Position numbers and translations under genes: made by a program | The notes under the pieces: model-generated | What the model was told of the DNA's origin: nothing | The model's input: the letters and a program-made list of their open reading frames with translations, nothing else | Databases searched by the model: none | Source of the DNA: Streptomyces sp. NBC_00704 | Lineage (GTDB): Bacteria; Actinomycetota; Actinomycetes; Streptomycetales; Streptomycetaceae | Direction of reading: 5' to 3' | Assembly (NCBI RefSeq): GCF_036226605.1 | Contig: NZ_CP109000.1 | Coordinates: 4,522,501-4,586,500, forward strand | DNA length: 64,000 nucleotides | Shown here: in pieces, positions 25,558 through 36,009 of the stretch | How positions within the stretch are numbered: position 1 is the first letter of the stretch | How the letters are laid out: the number at the start of each line of letters is the position of its first letter

Positions 25558-25743
25558 GACCCGAAGGGCGCAAGCCCGCAGGGAAGATCGGGAACCCCGG
25601 CGGGCCTCGCACCGTTGGAGCATGCAGACGGGTGTGCCAGCCGTTCCGTGCGGCTTTGCGCGACGAAGCTGGGGTACCGTCAGAAGAACTGTCTTATCAA
25701 ACTCACTATGGCAGGAGGGACGGGGCGACACCGCTCCGTATGG

Positions 25744-27783
<2,040 letters not shown>

Positions 27784-27820
27784 TCCGGCTCCGGCAGGCC
27801 CCACCAGGCCCGGAATGGAT

Positions 27821-27861
27821 GCCGCGCCCCCCAGGTTCTAGCCTGGGGGGCGCGGCGTTTT
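27821..27861 (+). terminator. Rho-independent terminator after ftsH
   Basis: A 15-bp perfect stem, GCCGCGCCCCCCAGG (27821-27835) with CCTGGGGGGCGCGGC (27842-27856), has a 6-nt loop and is followed by GTTTTCC. It separates ftsH from folE. Confidence 0.92.
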
Positions 27862-27936
27862 CCGTATGACCGATTTCGTAGGCTCGCAGATGAGGTGCGC
27901 ACCCACCCGAGCGACCCGCACAGGAACGAGGCCCCC

Positions 27937-28542
27937 ATGACCGACCCCGTGACGCTGGACGGCGACGGCTCCATCGGCGAGTTCGACGAGAAGCGTGCCG
28001 AGAACGCCGTACGCGAACTGCTGATCGCGGTCGGCGAGGACCCGGAGCGCGAGGGCCTGCGCGAGACGCCGGCACGCGTGGCACGGGCCTACCGGGAACT
28101 GCTGGCGGGCCTGACCCAGACGCCCGAGGACGTCCTGACGACGACGTTCGATCTCGGCCACGACGAGATGGTGCTCGTCAAGGACATCGAGATCGTCTCC
28201 CTGTGCGAGCACCACATGCTGCCGTTCCACGGCGTCGCGCACGTGGGCTACATCCCCGCGGAGTCCGGCAAGATCACGGGCCTGTCCAAGCTGGCGCGGC
28301 TGGTCGAGGTGTTCGCGCGCCGCCTCCAGGTGCAGGAACGTCTCACCACCCAGGTTGCGGACTCCCTGATGCGGATCCTCGAAGCCCGTGGCGTCATCGT
28401 CGTCATCGAGGCCGAGCACATGTGCATGTCGGTGCGGGGGATCCGCAAGCCCGGTGCCAAGACCACGACGTCCGCGGTGCGCGGGCAGCTCAGGGACGCC
28501 ACGACCCGCGCCGAGGCAATGAGCCTGATCCTGGCGCGCTGA
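27937..28542 (+). CDS. folE: GTP cyclohydrolase I
   Basis: 201 residues, full length. It holds [19 protein letters not shown] (zinc Cys and His), then [28 protein letters not shown] and the second zinc Cys in [11 protein letters not shown]. It turns GTP into dihydroneopterin triphosphate, the first step of folate synthesis. The ATG at 27937 follows AGGAACGAGG. The remaining pathway genes folP, folB and folK lie just to the right on the opposite strand. Confidence 0.96.
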   Translation: MTDPVTLDGDGSIGEFDEKRAENAVRELLIAVGEDPEREGLRETPARVARAYRELLAGLTQTPEDVLTTTFDLGHDEMVLVKDIEIVSLCEHHMLPFHGVAHVGYIPAESGKITGLSKLARLVEVFARRLQVQERLTTQVADSLMRILEARGVIVVIEAEHMCMSVRGIRKPGAKTTTSAVRGQLRDATTRAEAMSLILAR

Positions 28543-28559
28543 CGGCGCCCCGACCGGCC

Positions 28560-28783
28560 GGTGAGGCCGGGAAGGGCCGCAGGCGGCCCAGGATCGGGCC
28601 GTGGGCGGGGAAGGGCCGCAGGCGGGGAACAAGCCGCGGGCGGCGCAGGAACGGCGGGCGACGAACGGGCCGCAGACGACGCAGGAACGGCGGGCCCCGC
28701 AACGGCGGGTGACGAACGGGCCGCGGGCGGGCCAGGAACGGGCGGCCCGGCAACGGCGGGCGGGGAACGGCGCGGTGGGCGGC
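28560..28783. repeat. Imperfect GC-rich repeats between folE and the DUF3180 gene
   Basis: About 220 bp between two convergent genes, built from variants of ggcggggaacgggccgc and caggaacggcgggcgacgaac. No gene or clean terminator stem is seen; several overlapping short hairpins are possible. Confidence 0.6.
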
Positions 28784-29269
28784 TCAGGCCGCCGTGGCCG
28801 CGCCGTTCTCGTGGTCGTCGTCCTCCGGGAGCCGGCAGACGCGCTCCAGGAAGATGGCCGCCGCTATGACCGCGATGCCGGCCAGGACCGAGAAGCCGGC
28901 GTAGATGGCCTGGTCACGGCGGGCGGGGATGTCGAGGGACTCCAGCAGGAAGACGCCCGTGCCCCCGTACATGCCGGAGACGAGCGCGGCGACGAGGGCG
29001 CTGGACTGACCGAAGACCACCGCCCGCGCCGCCATCAGGGGGTCGACGCCCTTGGCCTCGGGGCGGCGCTCGCGCTGGGCCTTGAGGCGGGCGCGCAGCG
29101 AGAGCGCCGTGGCCGTCAGCACCACGGCGATCAGGGCGAGGACGATGGGGGCGGCCAGGGGGACGCTGGGAAGGGTCCCGATCGCGTTCCACAGGCGGGC
29201 GCCCGCCCAGGACAGGATCGCGGCCACGGCGAACACGCCGATCAGCACCCTGATGCGCAGCTCTCTCAC
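28784..29269 (-). CDS. DUF3180 membrane protein
   Basis: 161 residues with four hydrophobic segments in the DUF3180 layout: RVLIGVFAVAAILSWAGARL, PIVLALIAVVLTATALSL, a central Arg/Glu-rich loop with RAVVFGQSSALVAALVSGMYGG, and AIYAGFSVLAGIAVIAAAIFLERVCRLP. The family is confined to actinobacteria and its role is unknown. It closes the fol gene cluster, 85 bp after folK, as in related genomes. Confidence 0.85.
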   Translation of the reverse strand: MRELRIRVLIGVFAVAAILSWAGARLWNAIGTLPSVPLAAPIVLALIAVVLTATALSLRARLKAQRERRPEAKGVDPLMAARAVVFGQSSALVAALVSGMYGGTGVFLLESLDIPARRDQAIYAGFSVLAGIAVIAAAIFLERVCRLPEDDDHENGAATAA

Positions 29270-29353
29270 GGTGTCCCTTCAGCTCCCCCGCGCCCGCGGC
29301 GGGAAGATCTCGCGGGCAGTGGTCTCGTTGACCTTCCTGCTTGACCTTAACGA

Positions 29354-29965
29354 CTAGTCGGGCAGGTGGAGTTCCAGGTCCTTGCGGGCTTCGACGCCTT
29401 CGCGGGGGAGCGCGCCGAGCAGATCGGCGACGGCGCCCCGGCCGGGCAGCCGGGCCTCGGGCTCCACGTCGTGCCAGGGGGCCAGCACGAAGGCGCGCTG
29501 GTGGGCGCGGGGATGCGGGAGGGTGAGGTGCGGGTCGTCGTCGACGACGTCGGCGTACGCGACGATGTCGACGTCCAGCGTGCGGGCGCCCCAGCGTTCG
29601 TCCCGCACCCGGTGGAAGGCCTCCTCGACCGCGTGGGCGCGCTCCAGGAGGGAGGAGGGCGGGAGCGTCGTCTTCAGCAGGACCACCGCGTTGAAGTACG
29701 AGGGCTGGCTGCCGGGTTCGACGCCCCACGGCTCCGTCTCGTACACGGGGGAGACGGCCTTGATGCGGACACCGGGGGTGTCCTCCAGGGCGTCGATGGC
29801 CCCCTGGAGCGTCTCCAGACGGTTGCCCAGGTTGGAGCCGAGGGAGATCACCGCGCGTTTGGGGTTGTGCAGGGTGGTGTCGGCGGCGTCGACCTGCTCG
29901 ACGACGGAGGCGGGTACCGGCTGTACGGTCGGGTCGCTCTGGCCCTCGGTGGAGAACGCGGTCAT
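29354..29965 (-). CDS. folK: 6-hydroxymethyl-dihydropterin pyrophosphokinase
   Basis: 203 residues. The HPPK domain starts near residue 38 with AVISLGSNLGNRLETLQGAID, followed by SPVYETEPWGV and RWGARTLDVDIVAYAD (metal Asp residues) and LTLPHPRAHQRAFVLAPW. It transfers pyrophosphate from ATP to the pterin just before FolP acts. The N-terminal about 37 residues are an extra low-complexity part. Its ATG overlaps the folB stop (ATGA), so the two are co-translated. Confidence 0.95.
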   Translation of the reverse strand: MTAFSTEGQSDPTVQPVPASVVEQVDAADTTLHNPKRAVISLGSNLGNRLETLQGAIDALEDTPGVRIKAVSPVYETEPWGVEPGSQPSYFNAVVLLKTTLPPSSLLERAHAVEEAFHRVRDERWGARTLDVDIVAYADVVDDDPHLTLPHPRAHQRAFVLAPWHDVEPEARLPGRGAVADLLGALPREGVEARKDLELHLPD

Positions 29966-30321
29966 GCTCGGCTCCGGGTGATGGTGACGGTCACGTCGTC
30001 GAACGGGACGGTGATCGGCGCGTCCGGCTTGTGGACGCAGACCTCGACCTCCTGGACCGCTTCGTGCTTCAGACACGCCTGGGCGATGCGCTCGGCGAGC
30101 GTCTCGATGAGGTCGACGGCCTCGCCCTGGACGACGGCCACGACCTCCTCCGCGACGATGCCGTAGTGCACGGTCTTCGTCAGGTCGTCGTCGGCCGCGG
30201 CCGGCCGGGTGTCCAGGCCCAGGACGAGGTCCACGATGAAGGTCTGGCCCTCCTCGCGTTCCTTGGGGAACACGCCGTGGTACCCGCGGGCCTTGAGGCC
30301 GCGCAGCGCGACACGATCCAC
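29962..30321 (-). CDS. folB: Dihydroneopterin aldolase
   Basis: 119 residues. FolB landmarks are RVALRGLKARGYHGVFPKEREEGQTF and TVHYGIVAEEVVAVV, then LIETLAERIA. It cleaves dihydroneopterin to hydroxymethyl-dihydropterin and glycolaldehyde. GTG 30321 is chosen because GGAG lies 8 nt upstream; the next GTG upstream (30330) overlaps that site. It is translationally coupled to folK. Confidence 0.95.
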   Translation of the reverse strand: MDRVALRGLKARGYHGVFPKEREEGQTFIVDLVLGLDTRPAAADDDLTKTVHYGIVAEEVVAVVQGEAVDLIETLAERIAQACLKHEAVQEVEVCVHKPDAPITVPFDDVTVTITRSRA

Positions 30322-30637
30322 GCGAATCACTCCTGCAATCGTCGGTTGGGGCCGGTGCGTACCGGGTGCGGGCGGTCGCCCGGCCTCGAACGAATCTACC
30401 TGCGAGCACTGACAGTCCCGGCCTCCGGCAGCGCGGGCCCGGACCGGAGCCGGGAGTGTTCACCGGGCGTTTCCCCCGGGGAACCCGGCGGCCCACGGGT
30501 CGGTAGCCGCCCCTACCCGTGGGTTCGTGATTCCAACCACTTCCTCGTCCTGTCGGCCGATCCCGGGGGGCTGCTGCCCCGTCCGGGCCGGTCCATCCGC
30601 TCGGAAAGCCTCGGAAAGCTCGGAGAGCTCCGGAAGC
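30322..30637 (-). other. Gap between the NTF2-like gene and folB
   Basis: 316 bp without a gene. It contains a 9-bp hairpin CCCACGGGT (30492-30500) with ACCCGTGGG (30515-30523), which could act as an attenuator or weak terminator between the folP and folB-folK parts. The folB promoter probably lies between 30325 and 30420, where the sequence is less GC-rich. Confidence 0.45.
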
Positions 30638-31222
30638 TCAGGAAGGGGTGCCGTCGATCCCCGGGGCGCCGGGGTCGTCCAGGTCGTCGGGGATGCCCGG
30701 GCTGTCGGCGTTCTCGGGGTGCCCGGCGTCCGCGGAGTCGTCGGCGTCGTCGCTCTCGGCCAGCACCGGGGAGGCGTGGTGCGACCACAGCTTCCAGCCG
30801 TCCGGGGTGCGGCGGAACACGTTGGTGGCGACCACCAGCTGGCCGACGAGCGGCCCCAGCTCCTCGCCGTCCTCGGGCGCGGGGCCGCCGCTGAGGATGT
30901 TCTCGGTGCAGGTCACCAGGGCGGTGTCGCCGGTGACGGAGACGTGCACGTCGGTGAGGAAGAACTGGATGTAGTCGGTGTTCGCCATGATCAGCGCGTA
31001 GGACCTGAGGACCTCGCCCCGGCCGGTGAGCACCGGCCAGCCGGGGTGGACGCAGGAGACGACACCGATGTCCGCGGGGTCGTGGTACGTCTCGTCCACG
31101 CCCAGGTCGGCGGGGGTGAGCCAGAGGGCGGAGACGCCTTCGAAGTCGCCCTGTTCCAGTGCTTCGTAGAACGCGGCGTTGGCGGCTTCGACCTGCTCGA
31201 CGTCGGTGTGGGGGGCGCTCAC
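30638..31222 (-). CDS. SnoaL/NTF2-like protein
   Basis: 194 residues. The NTF2-like cone fold spans about residues 5-145: VEQVEAANAAFYEALEQGDFEGVSALW, then a middle with DTALVTCTENI and FRRTPDGWKLWSHHASPV. The last 45 residues are an acidic Asp/Pro/Gly/Ala tail. There is no known pathway role; such proteins follow folP in many Streptomyces. GTG 31222 overlaps the folP stop (GTGA), so it is translated with folP. Confidence 0.85.
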   Translation of the reverse strand: MSAPHTDVEQVEAANAAFYEALEQGDFEGVSALWLTPADLGVDETYHDPADIGVVSCVHPGWPVLTGRGEVLRSYALIMANTDYIQFFLTDVHVSVTGDTALVTCTENILSGGPAPEDGEELGPLVGQLVVATNVFRRTPDGWKLWSHHASPVLAESDDADDSADAGHPENADSPGIPDDLDDPGAPGIDGTPS

Positions 31223-32205
31223 CGGGCTCCCTCTGCGCGGGGCGTGGCGGAGCCGGTCCGCGCGTCGGGCGTGCCTCCCGCGCCGGGTGGGCTCGCCGCC
31301 GGCCGCGCCCGCCCGGATGCGCCTGCGCCCGGCGCTTCCGTCTCCTCGCGCGCCCCTTCCACGGCTCGTGCGACCCGTACCGCGTCCGCGGTGGCGCGGA
31401 CCTCGTGCACCCGGACCGCCCACGCGCCGGCCCGGGCCGCGAGGGCCGACACGGCGGCGGTGGCGGCGTCCCGCTCGCGCGCGGGCGGCGGAGCGCCCTG
31501 CGGGCCCGCCAGAACGCGGCCGAGGAACCGCTTGCGGGAGGCGGCGACCAGCAGCGGGTGCCCGAGGGCGTGCAGCCGGTCGAGGTGGGCGAGCAGCGTC
31601 AGGTCGTGGTCGGCCTCCTTGGAGAAGCCGAGGCCCGGGTCGACGACGATGCGGTCGGGGGCGACGCCGCCCGCCAGGACGGCGTCCACGCGCGTGCGGA
31701 GCTCGTCCACGACTTCGCCGACGACGTCGGCGTACACGCCCTTGACGTTGCCGCCGTCGAGGAAGCCCCGCCAGTGCATAACGACGAAGGGTGCGCCCGC
31801 GTCGGCCACGGTGGGGATCATCGCCGGGTCGGCCAGGCCGCCGCTGACGTCGTTCACCAGGGCGGCGCCGGCCGCGAGGGCCTGGGCGGCGACGGTGGCG
31901 CGCATGGTGTCGACGGAGACGACGACGCCCTCGGAGGCCAGGCCCCGGACGACGGGGACGACCCGGCGGAGTTCCTCGGCCTCGTCGACGCGGGTGGCGC
32001 CGGGGCGGGTGGACTCGCCGCCGACGTCGACCAGGTCCGCGCCCTCGGCGACGAGCTGCAGACCGTGTTTGACGGCGGCCGTCGTGTCGAACCAGCGGCC
32101 GCCGTCGGAGAAGGAGTCGGGGGTCACGTTGACGACTCCCATGACCGCGCAGCGGTCCCATTCGGGAAGTCCCACGACGCGCCCGCGTCCGCTCTGCTTG
32201 CTCAT
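31219..32205 (-). CDS. folP: Dihydropteroate synthase
   Basis: 328 residues. It has VMGVVNVTPDSFSDGGRW, VDVGGESTRPGATRV, the VNDVSGG motif and the final pterin-binding region AASRKRFLGRVL. It joins hydroxymethyl-dihydropterin pyrophosphate with p-aminobenzoate and is the sulfonamide target. The C-terminal about 45 residues are a Pro/Ala/Gly tail beyond the TIM barrel. It is the first gene of the minus-strand fol group. Confidence 0.95.
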   Translation of the reverse strand: MSKQSGRGRVVGLPEWDRCAVMGVVNVTPDSFSDGGRWFDTTAAVKHGLQLVAEGADLVDVGGESTRPGATRVDEAEELRRVVPVVRGLASEGVVVSVDTMRATVAAQALAAGAALVNDVSGGLADPAMIPTVADAGAPFVVMHWRGFLDGGNVKGVYADVVGEVVDELRTRVDAVLAGGVAPDRIVVDPGLGFSKEADHDLTLLAHLDRLHALGHPLLVAASRKRFLGRVLAGPQGAPPPARERDAATAAVSALAARAGAWAVRVHEVRATADAVRVARAVEGAREETEAPGAGASGRARPAASPPGAGGTPDARTGSATPRAEGAR

Positions 32206-32301
32206 GCGTTCAGCGTAGGCCCAGGAGGGAGCCCTGCCGCGGTGCGGCCCGGGCGGAACCGGCGAGGCGGGCCCGAGGGCCGGACCGGCGGGGCGGACCG
32301 A

Positions 32302-32365
32302 GGGGCGGACCGGGTGAGGCGGATCGAGGGGCGGACCGGCGGGGCGGACCGGGTGAGGCGGATCG
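32302..32365. repeat. Two copies of a 25-bp repeat, 39 bp apart
   Basis: The sequence beginning ggggcggaccgggtgaggcg occurs at 32302-32326 and 32341-32365, inside a longer tract of ggcggaccg variants between folP and the lysyltransferase-like gene. It is non-coding. Confidence 0.85.
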
Positions 32366-32388
32366 GTGGGCGGACCGGAGGGCTTTCG

Positions 32389-32414
32389 CCCGGCCGGTCT
32401 CGGGGCCGGCCGGG
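32389..32414 (-). terminator. Hairpin downstream of the lysyltransferase-like gene
   Basis: CCCGGCCGG (32389-32397) pairs with CCGGCCGGG (32406-32414) around an 8-nt loop, 20 bp beyond the stop of the gene to the right. There is no T-run. Confidence 0.5.
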
Positions 32415-32433
32415 GTGGAGGGTGGGGCCGTGG

Positions 32434-34269
32434 TTACGCGGCCCGCACGTCTCTGTCCGCCACCGCGTGCGTGCACGCGCGTGCCGGTGCGGAGCGACGG
32501 CGCAGGAAGCGGGGGAGGGGCAGGGCGAGGGTGACGAAGCCCTCTGCCTGCATGGCGGCGAAGCCGATGCGGGGAAGGTCGCCGGAGGCCCGGTAGACGA
32601 CGAAGCGGGGCTCCCAGCGGGGCTGGAACTTGGCGTTGAACTTGTACAGGGACTCGATCTGGAACCAGCGGGAGAGGAAGACCAGCAGCCCGCGCCAGGC
32701 GCGCAGGACGGGCCCCGCGCCGATCTTCTCGCCGCGGGCCAGGGCCGCGCGGAACATCGCGAAGTTCAGCGACACGCGCGTGATGTCGAACTTCGGCGCC
32801 GCCTGGAGGGCCGCGACGATCAGCAGTTCGTTCATGCCGGGGTCGGCCGAGCGGTCGCGGCGCATCAGGTCCAGCGAGGCGCCGTCGGGGCCCCAGGGCA
32901 CGAAGTGCAGGATCGCCTTGAGGTCGCCGTACTCGCCGGGGACCTCGTCGGTCTTGTGGGCGGTGGCGATCAGGCAGTCGCCGTCGCCCGGGTCGCCGAT
33001 GCGGCCCAGGGCCATGGAGAAGCCGCGTTCGGTGTCGGTGCCGCGCCAGTCCTCGGCGGCGCGCCGGACGCGCTCCAGTTCGGCTTCGCCGAGGTCACCC
33101 ACGCGCCGGACCCGGGTCTCGTAACCGGCGCGTTCGATGCGCTTGACCATTTGGCGTACGTTGCGCATCGCGCGGCCGGCGAGGGAGAAATCCGCCACGT
33201 CCACCACCGCCTCGTCGCCCAGTTCGAGGGCGTCCAGGCCGGTCTCCCGGGTCCACACCTCGCCGCCGGTCTCCGAGCAGCCCATGACGGCCGGGGTCCA
33301 GGAGTGGGCCTTGGCCTCGTCCATGAAGCGCTCGATGGCGCCGGGCCAGGCCTCGACGTCGCCGATGGGGTCGCCGCTGGCGAGCATCACGCCGGAGACC
33401 ACGCGGTAGGTGACGGCGGCCTTGCCGCTGGGGGAGAAGACGACGGCCTTGTCGCGGCGCAGCGCGAAGTGGCCGAGGGAGTCGCGGCGGCCGTGCTTGA
33501 CCAGCAGGGCGCGCAGCCGGGTCTCGTCCTCCTCGGTGAGGCGCGCGGCCGGGTGCTCGGGGCGGAAGGCGAGGTAGATCGTGGTCACCGCGGTGATCCA
33601 GCCGAGCGCGCCCAGGGAGAAGGCGACGGTCCAGGAGGTGTTGCCCTGGTAGTCCACCGGCCCCTCGAAGCCGAAGAGGCCGTACAGGACGTGCGTGATG
33701 CGATCGGCCAGGCTCGGGTCGCCGATCAGGCGGTTGGGGTGGACGCTGACGATGACCAGCCCCAGACCGAGGGATCCGGCGCCCATGAGAACGAAGTTGG
33801 CGAGCGCGCGCCAGCGGCTGCGCGGGTCGGGCAGCGCCGCGAACTGGTCGCGGTGCAGCAGCAACGGCACCAGGAGCGCGATCGAGATGAGCGCGCCCAG
33901 GATGGAGTGGCGGTACATGAACTGGGCGACCGCGCCGGCCGGGAGCAGCATCACCGCCGCCCGCCACGCGCGCCGCTTGCCGCGCTTGAGGCCGTGGGCC
34001 AGCAGCAGCAGCAGGACGCCGGCGCTGAGCGACAGCGCGGCGGCGAACGGCCCGAAGGAGCCCGGGAGCACCTCGGCGAAGGAGTGCATACGGCTGTGAC
34101 GGAACCGCGGGAAGACGCCCCCGGCGACGTCCAGCAGGCCCACGAGGGCGCAGGCCCTCGCGACGAGGGCGGGAACGGCCTCAGGGCGCGGACCTCGCAC
34201 TATCCGCCGCACCCGGCTTGTTCGGCGCGGAACCCCGCCCGACATTTCCGCATCTTCCGTGACAGACAT
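32434..34269 (-). CDS. Phosphatidylglycerol lysyltransferase-type membrane protein (DUF2156)
   Basis: About 611 residues. The N-terminal part holds about six membrane segments, and the C-terminal half is a cytoplasmic DUF2156/GNAT-fold domain (SGKAAVTYRVVSGVMLASGDPIGD, VDVADFSLAGRAMRNVRQMVKR, ERGFSMALGRIGDP, VSLNFAMFRAAL). This is the MprF/LysX2 layout, in which lysine from Lys-tRNA is put on phosphatidylglycerol. No lysyl-tRNA synthetase domain is attached. The substrate is inferred. Start is either ATG 34269 (MSVTEDAEMSGG) or ATG 34320; neither has a strong site. It is divergent from the esterase. Confidence 0.8.
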   Translation of the reverse strand: MSVTEDAEMSGGVPRRTSRVRRIVRGPRPEAVPALVARACALVGLLDVAGGVFPRFRHSRMHSFAEVLPGSFGPFAAALSLSAGVLLLLLAHGLKRGKRRAWRAAVMLLPAGAVAQFMYRHSILGALISIALLVPLLLHRDQFAALPDPRSRWRALANFVLMGAGSLGLGLVIVSVHPNRLIGDPSLADRITHVLYGLFGFEGPVDYQGNTSWTVAFSLGALGWITAVTTIYLAFRPEHPAARLTEEDETRLRALLVKHGRRDSLGHFALRRDKAVVFSPSGKAAVTYRVVSGVMLASGDPIGDVEAWPGAIERFMDEAKAHSWTPAVMGCSETGGEVWTRETGLDALELGDEAVVDVADFSLAGRAMRNVRQMVKRIERAGYETRVRRVGDLGEAELERVRRAAEDWRGTDTERGFSMALGRIGDPGDGDCLIATAHKTDEVPGEYGDLKAILHFVPWGPDGASLDLMRRDRSADPGMNELLIVAALQAAPKFDITRVSLNFAMFRAALARGEKIGAGPVLRAWRGLLVFLSRWFQIESLYKFNAKFQPRWEPRFVVYRASGDLPRIGFAAMQAEGFVTLALPLPRFLRRRSAPARACTHAVADRDVRAA

Positions 34270-34480
34270 CGCATCCCGTAGTTCCGCGAGAGACCTTGGA
34301 CCCGGTGCCGATTCGGGCATCAGGCGACATTGCGCCCTCTAGGACGGTGTCTTGGGGAGAGAGGTTCACTCGTCTCGCCAAAGCCACTGAAAAGGCGAAG
34401 GAAAATCCGGGACAAGCCCTCGCGAAGGAGTCGGGGGAGCGGGTGTGGTCCCGGACGGAGAGCAGGCAGGAAACCACCGC

Positions 34481-35608
34481 ATGGGTCTCACGAGCAACAA
34501 AGTGCTGCTGCTGTCAGTGCTGTTCGCCTTGCTGCTGTTCGTCGGCACGGTCTGGCTGTGGCCGCGGCTGGCCAGGCGCAGCTGGCGGGCCGTCGGCGGG
34601 CGGGTCGGGCTTCTGCTCGCCACACAACTGGCACTCTTCGCGTCCATCGGGCTCTCCGCCAATCAGGCGTTCGGTTTCTACGCCAGCTGGGCGGACCTGT
34701 TCGGTCAGGAGACGGAGCCGGGCGTGGTCGTCGACCACTCCGCGGGCGGCGCGGCGGCGGGGCCGCTGAGAGTCGTCGACACGCGCCGGGTGGACGGCGG
34801 GGGCGGCGGAGGGCCGCGGGCCGCCGGGCAGGTCCAGAAGGTCGCCGTCGCCGGGCGTACGACGCACATCACCACGCCCGCGTTCGTGTACCTGCCGCCG
34901 GAGTACTTCGACCCGGCCTACCGCACGCGGACGTTCCCCGCGGCCGTCGTCCTCACGGGGTACCCGGGCACGGCAGAGGCGCTCGTGAACAAGCTGCACT
35001 ACCCGCGCACCGCCCGGCAACTGGCCAGGGACGGCAGCATGCAGCCGATGATCCTGGTGATGATGCGGCCCACGGTGGCGCCGCCGAGGGACACGGAGTG
35101 CGTGGACATCCCGGACGGCCCGCAGACCGAGACGTTCTTCGCGAAGGACCTGCGGGACGCCGTGGCGGCCCACTACAGGGTGGGGAAGAAGGCGAGCAAC
35201 TGGGGCATCATCGGCGACTCCACGGGCGGCTACTGCGCGCTGAAGCTGGCGATGCACCACCCGGAGGCCTACGCGGCGGCCGCGGGCCTGTCGGCGTACT
35301 ACAAGGCACCGACCGACCCGACCACGGGCGACCTCTTCCACGGGAACAAGACCCTGCGCAATGAGTCGGATCTGCTCTGGTTTCTGAAGAATCGTTCCGC
35401 TCCCGCCACCTCCCTCCTGGTCACCAGCAGCAAGGTCGGAGAATCCAACTACAAGGCCACGCGGAAGTTCATAGAGCTGGCGAAGGCGAACGACAGGACC
35501 AGGGTGTCGTCGATCATCCTGGAAAGCGGCGGGCACAACTTCAACACCTGGCGGCGGGAGATTCCGCCGACGTTGCAGTGGATCAGCGGTCGCCTGAGCG
35601 ACCGTTGA
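34481..35608 (+). CDS. Membrane-anchored alpha/beta-hydrolase (antigen 85-like esterase)
   Basis: 375 residues. Two N-terminal hydrophobic segments (VLLLSVLFALLLFVGTVWLW and GLLLATQLALFASIGLSA) are followed by an extracytoplasmic esterase D/mycolyltransferase-like domain. The nucleophile elbow is GDSTGG with Ser247, and ESGGHNFNTW supplies the catalytic His. The surface Gly-rich loop after residue 100 is a linker. Natural substrate is unknown. ATG 34481 follows AGGAA; GTG 34445 is less likely. It shares a divergent promoter region with the lysyltransferase-type gene. Confidence 0.85.
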   Translation: MGLTSNKVLLLSVLFALLLFVGTVWLWPRLARRSWRAVGGRVGLLLATQLALFASIGLSANQAFGFYASWADLFGQETEPGVVVDHSAGGAAAGPLRVVDTRRVDGGGGGGPRAAGQVQKVAVAGRTTHITTPAFVYLPPEYFDPAYRTRTFPAAVVLTGYPGTAEALVNKLHYPRTARQLARDGSMQPMILVMMRPTVAPPRDTECVDIPDGPQTETFFAKDLRDAVAAHYRVGKKASNWGIIGDSTGGYCALKLAMHHPEAYAAAAGLSAYYKAPTDPTTGDLFHGNKTLRNESDLLWFLKNRSAPATSLLVTSSKVGESNYKATRKFIELAKANDRTRVSSIILESGGHNFNTWRREIPPTLQWISGRLSDR

Positions 35609-36009
35609 GCGACGCGCCGCCCGCCGTCCGTCGGTGGCGCGCGGCGGCTGCGTGAAGTGACGGTGAGGGCGGGGGCGACCGGTGCGGCGGGCCGGCGGCC
35701 CCCTGCGGGCGCGCCCGGTCGCCGCCCACACCAGGGCCGACGGGCGCGCAGACCACGCGCGATGGGCGCGTACACCACGCGTGACGGGCGTCCGCGACAG
35801 GTGCGATGGACGCCCGCAACAGGCGCGGCGGGCACCCGCAATGGGTGCGAAGGGCGCGCCGGCGGCCCTTCCCCGAGCGTTGAATGATCTTGCTTCTTGT
35901 CGAATTCGGCGACGGTCCCGATTCCTGATGCCGTGTGAAGGCATCGTTATGGCTGTGTTTTTGTGGGGCGGGGCGCCAACAATCGCCTACGCGCGGTAAG
36001 TTTCTGGCC
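35609..36009. other. Intergenic stretch, no gene seen
   Basis: About 400 bp. The first half carries loose GCGCG-rich repeats (gggcgc variants every about 30 bp); the last 100 bp are less GC-rich and look like a promoter. A TAAGTT hexamer (35997-36002) lies 7 nt before the ATG of the next gene. Confidence 0.5.

Noticed and set aside
30492-30523. Rho-independent terminator between the NTF2-like gene and folB
   Set aside because: A 9-bp stem exists but no T-run follows on the minus strand and the loop is long. It is kept only as a possible attenuator in the gap description.
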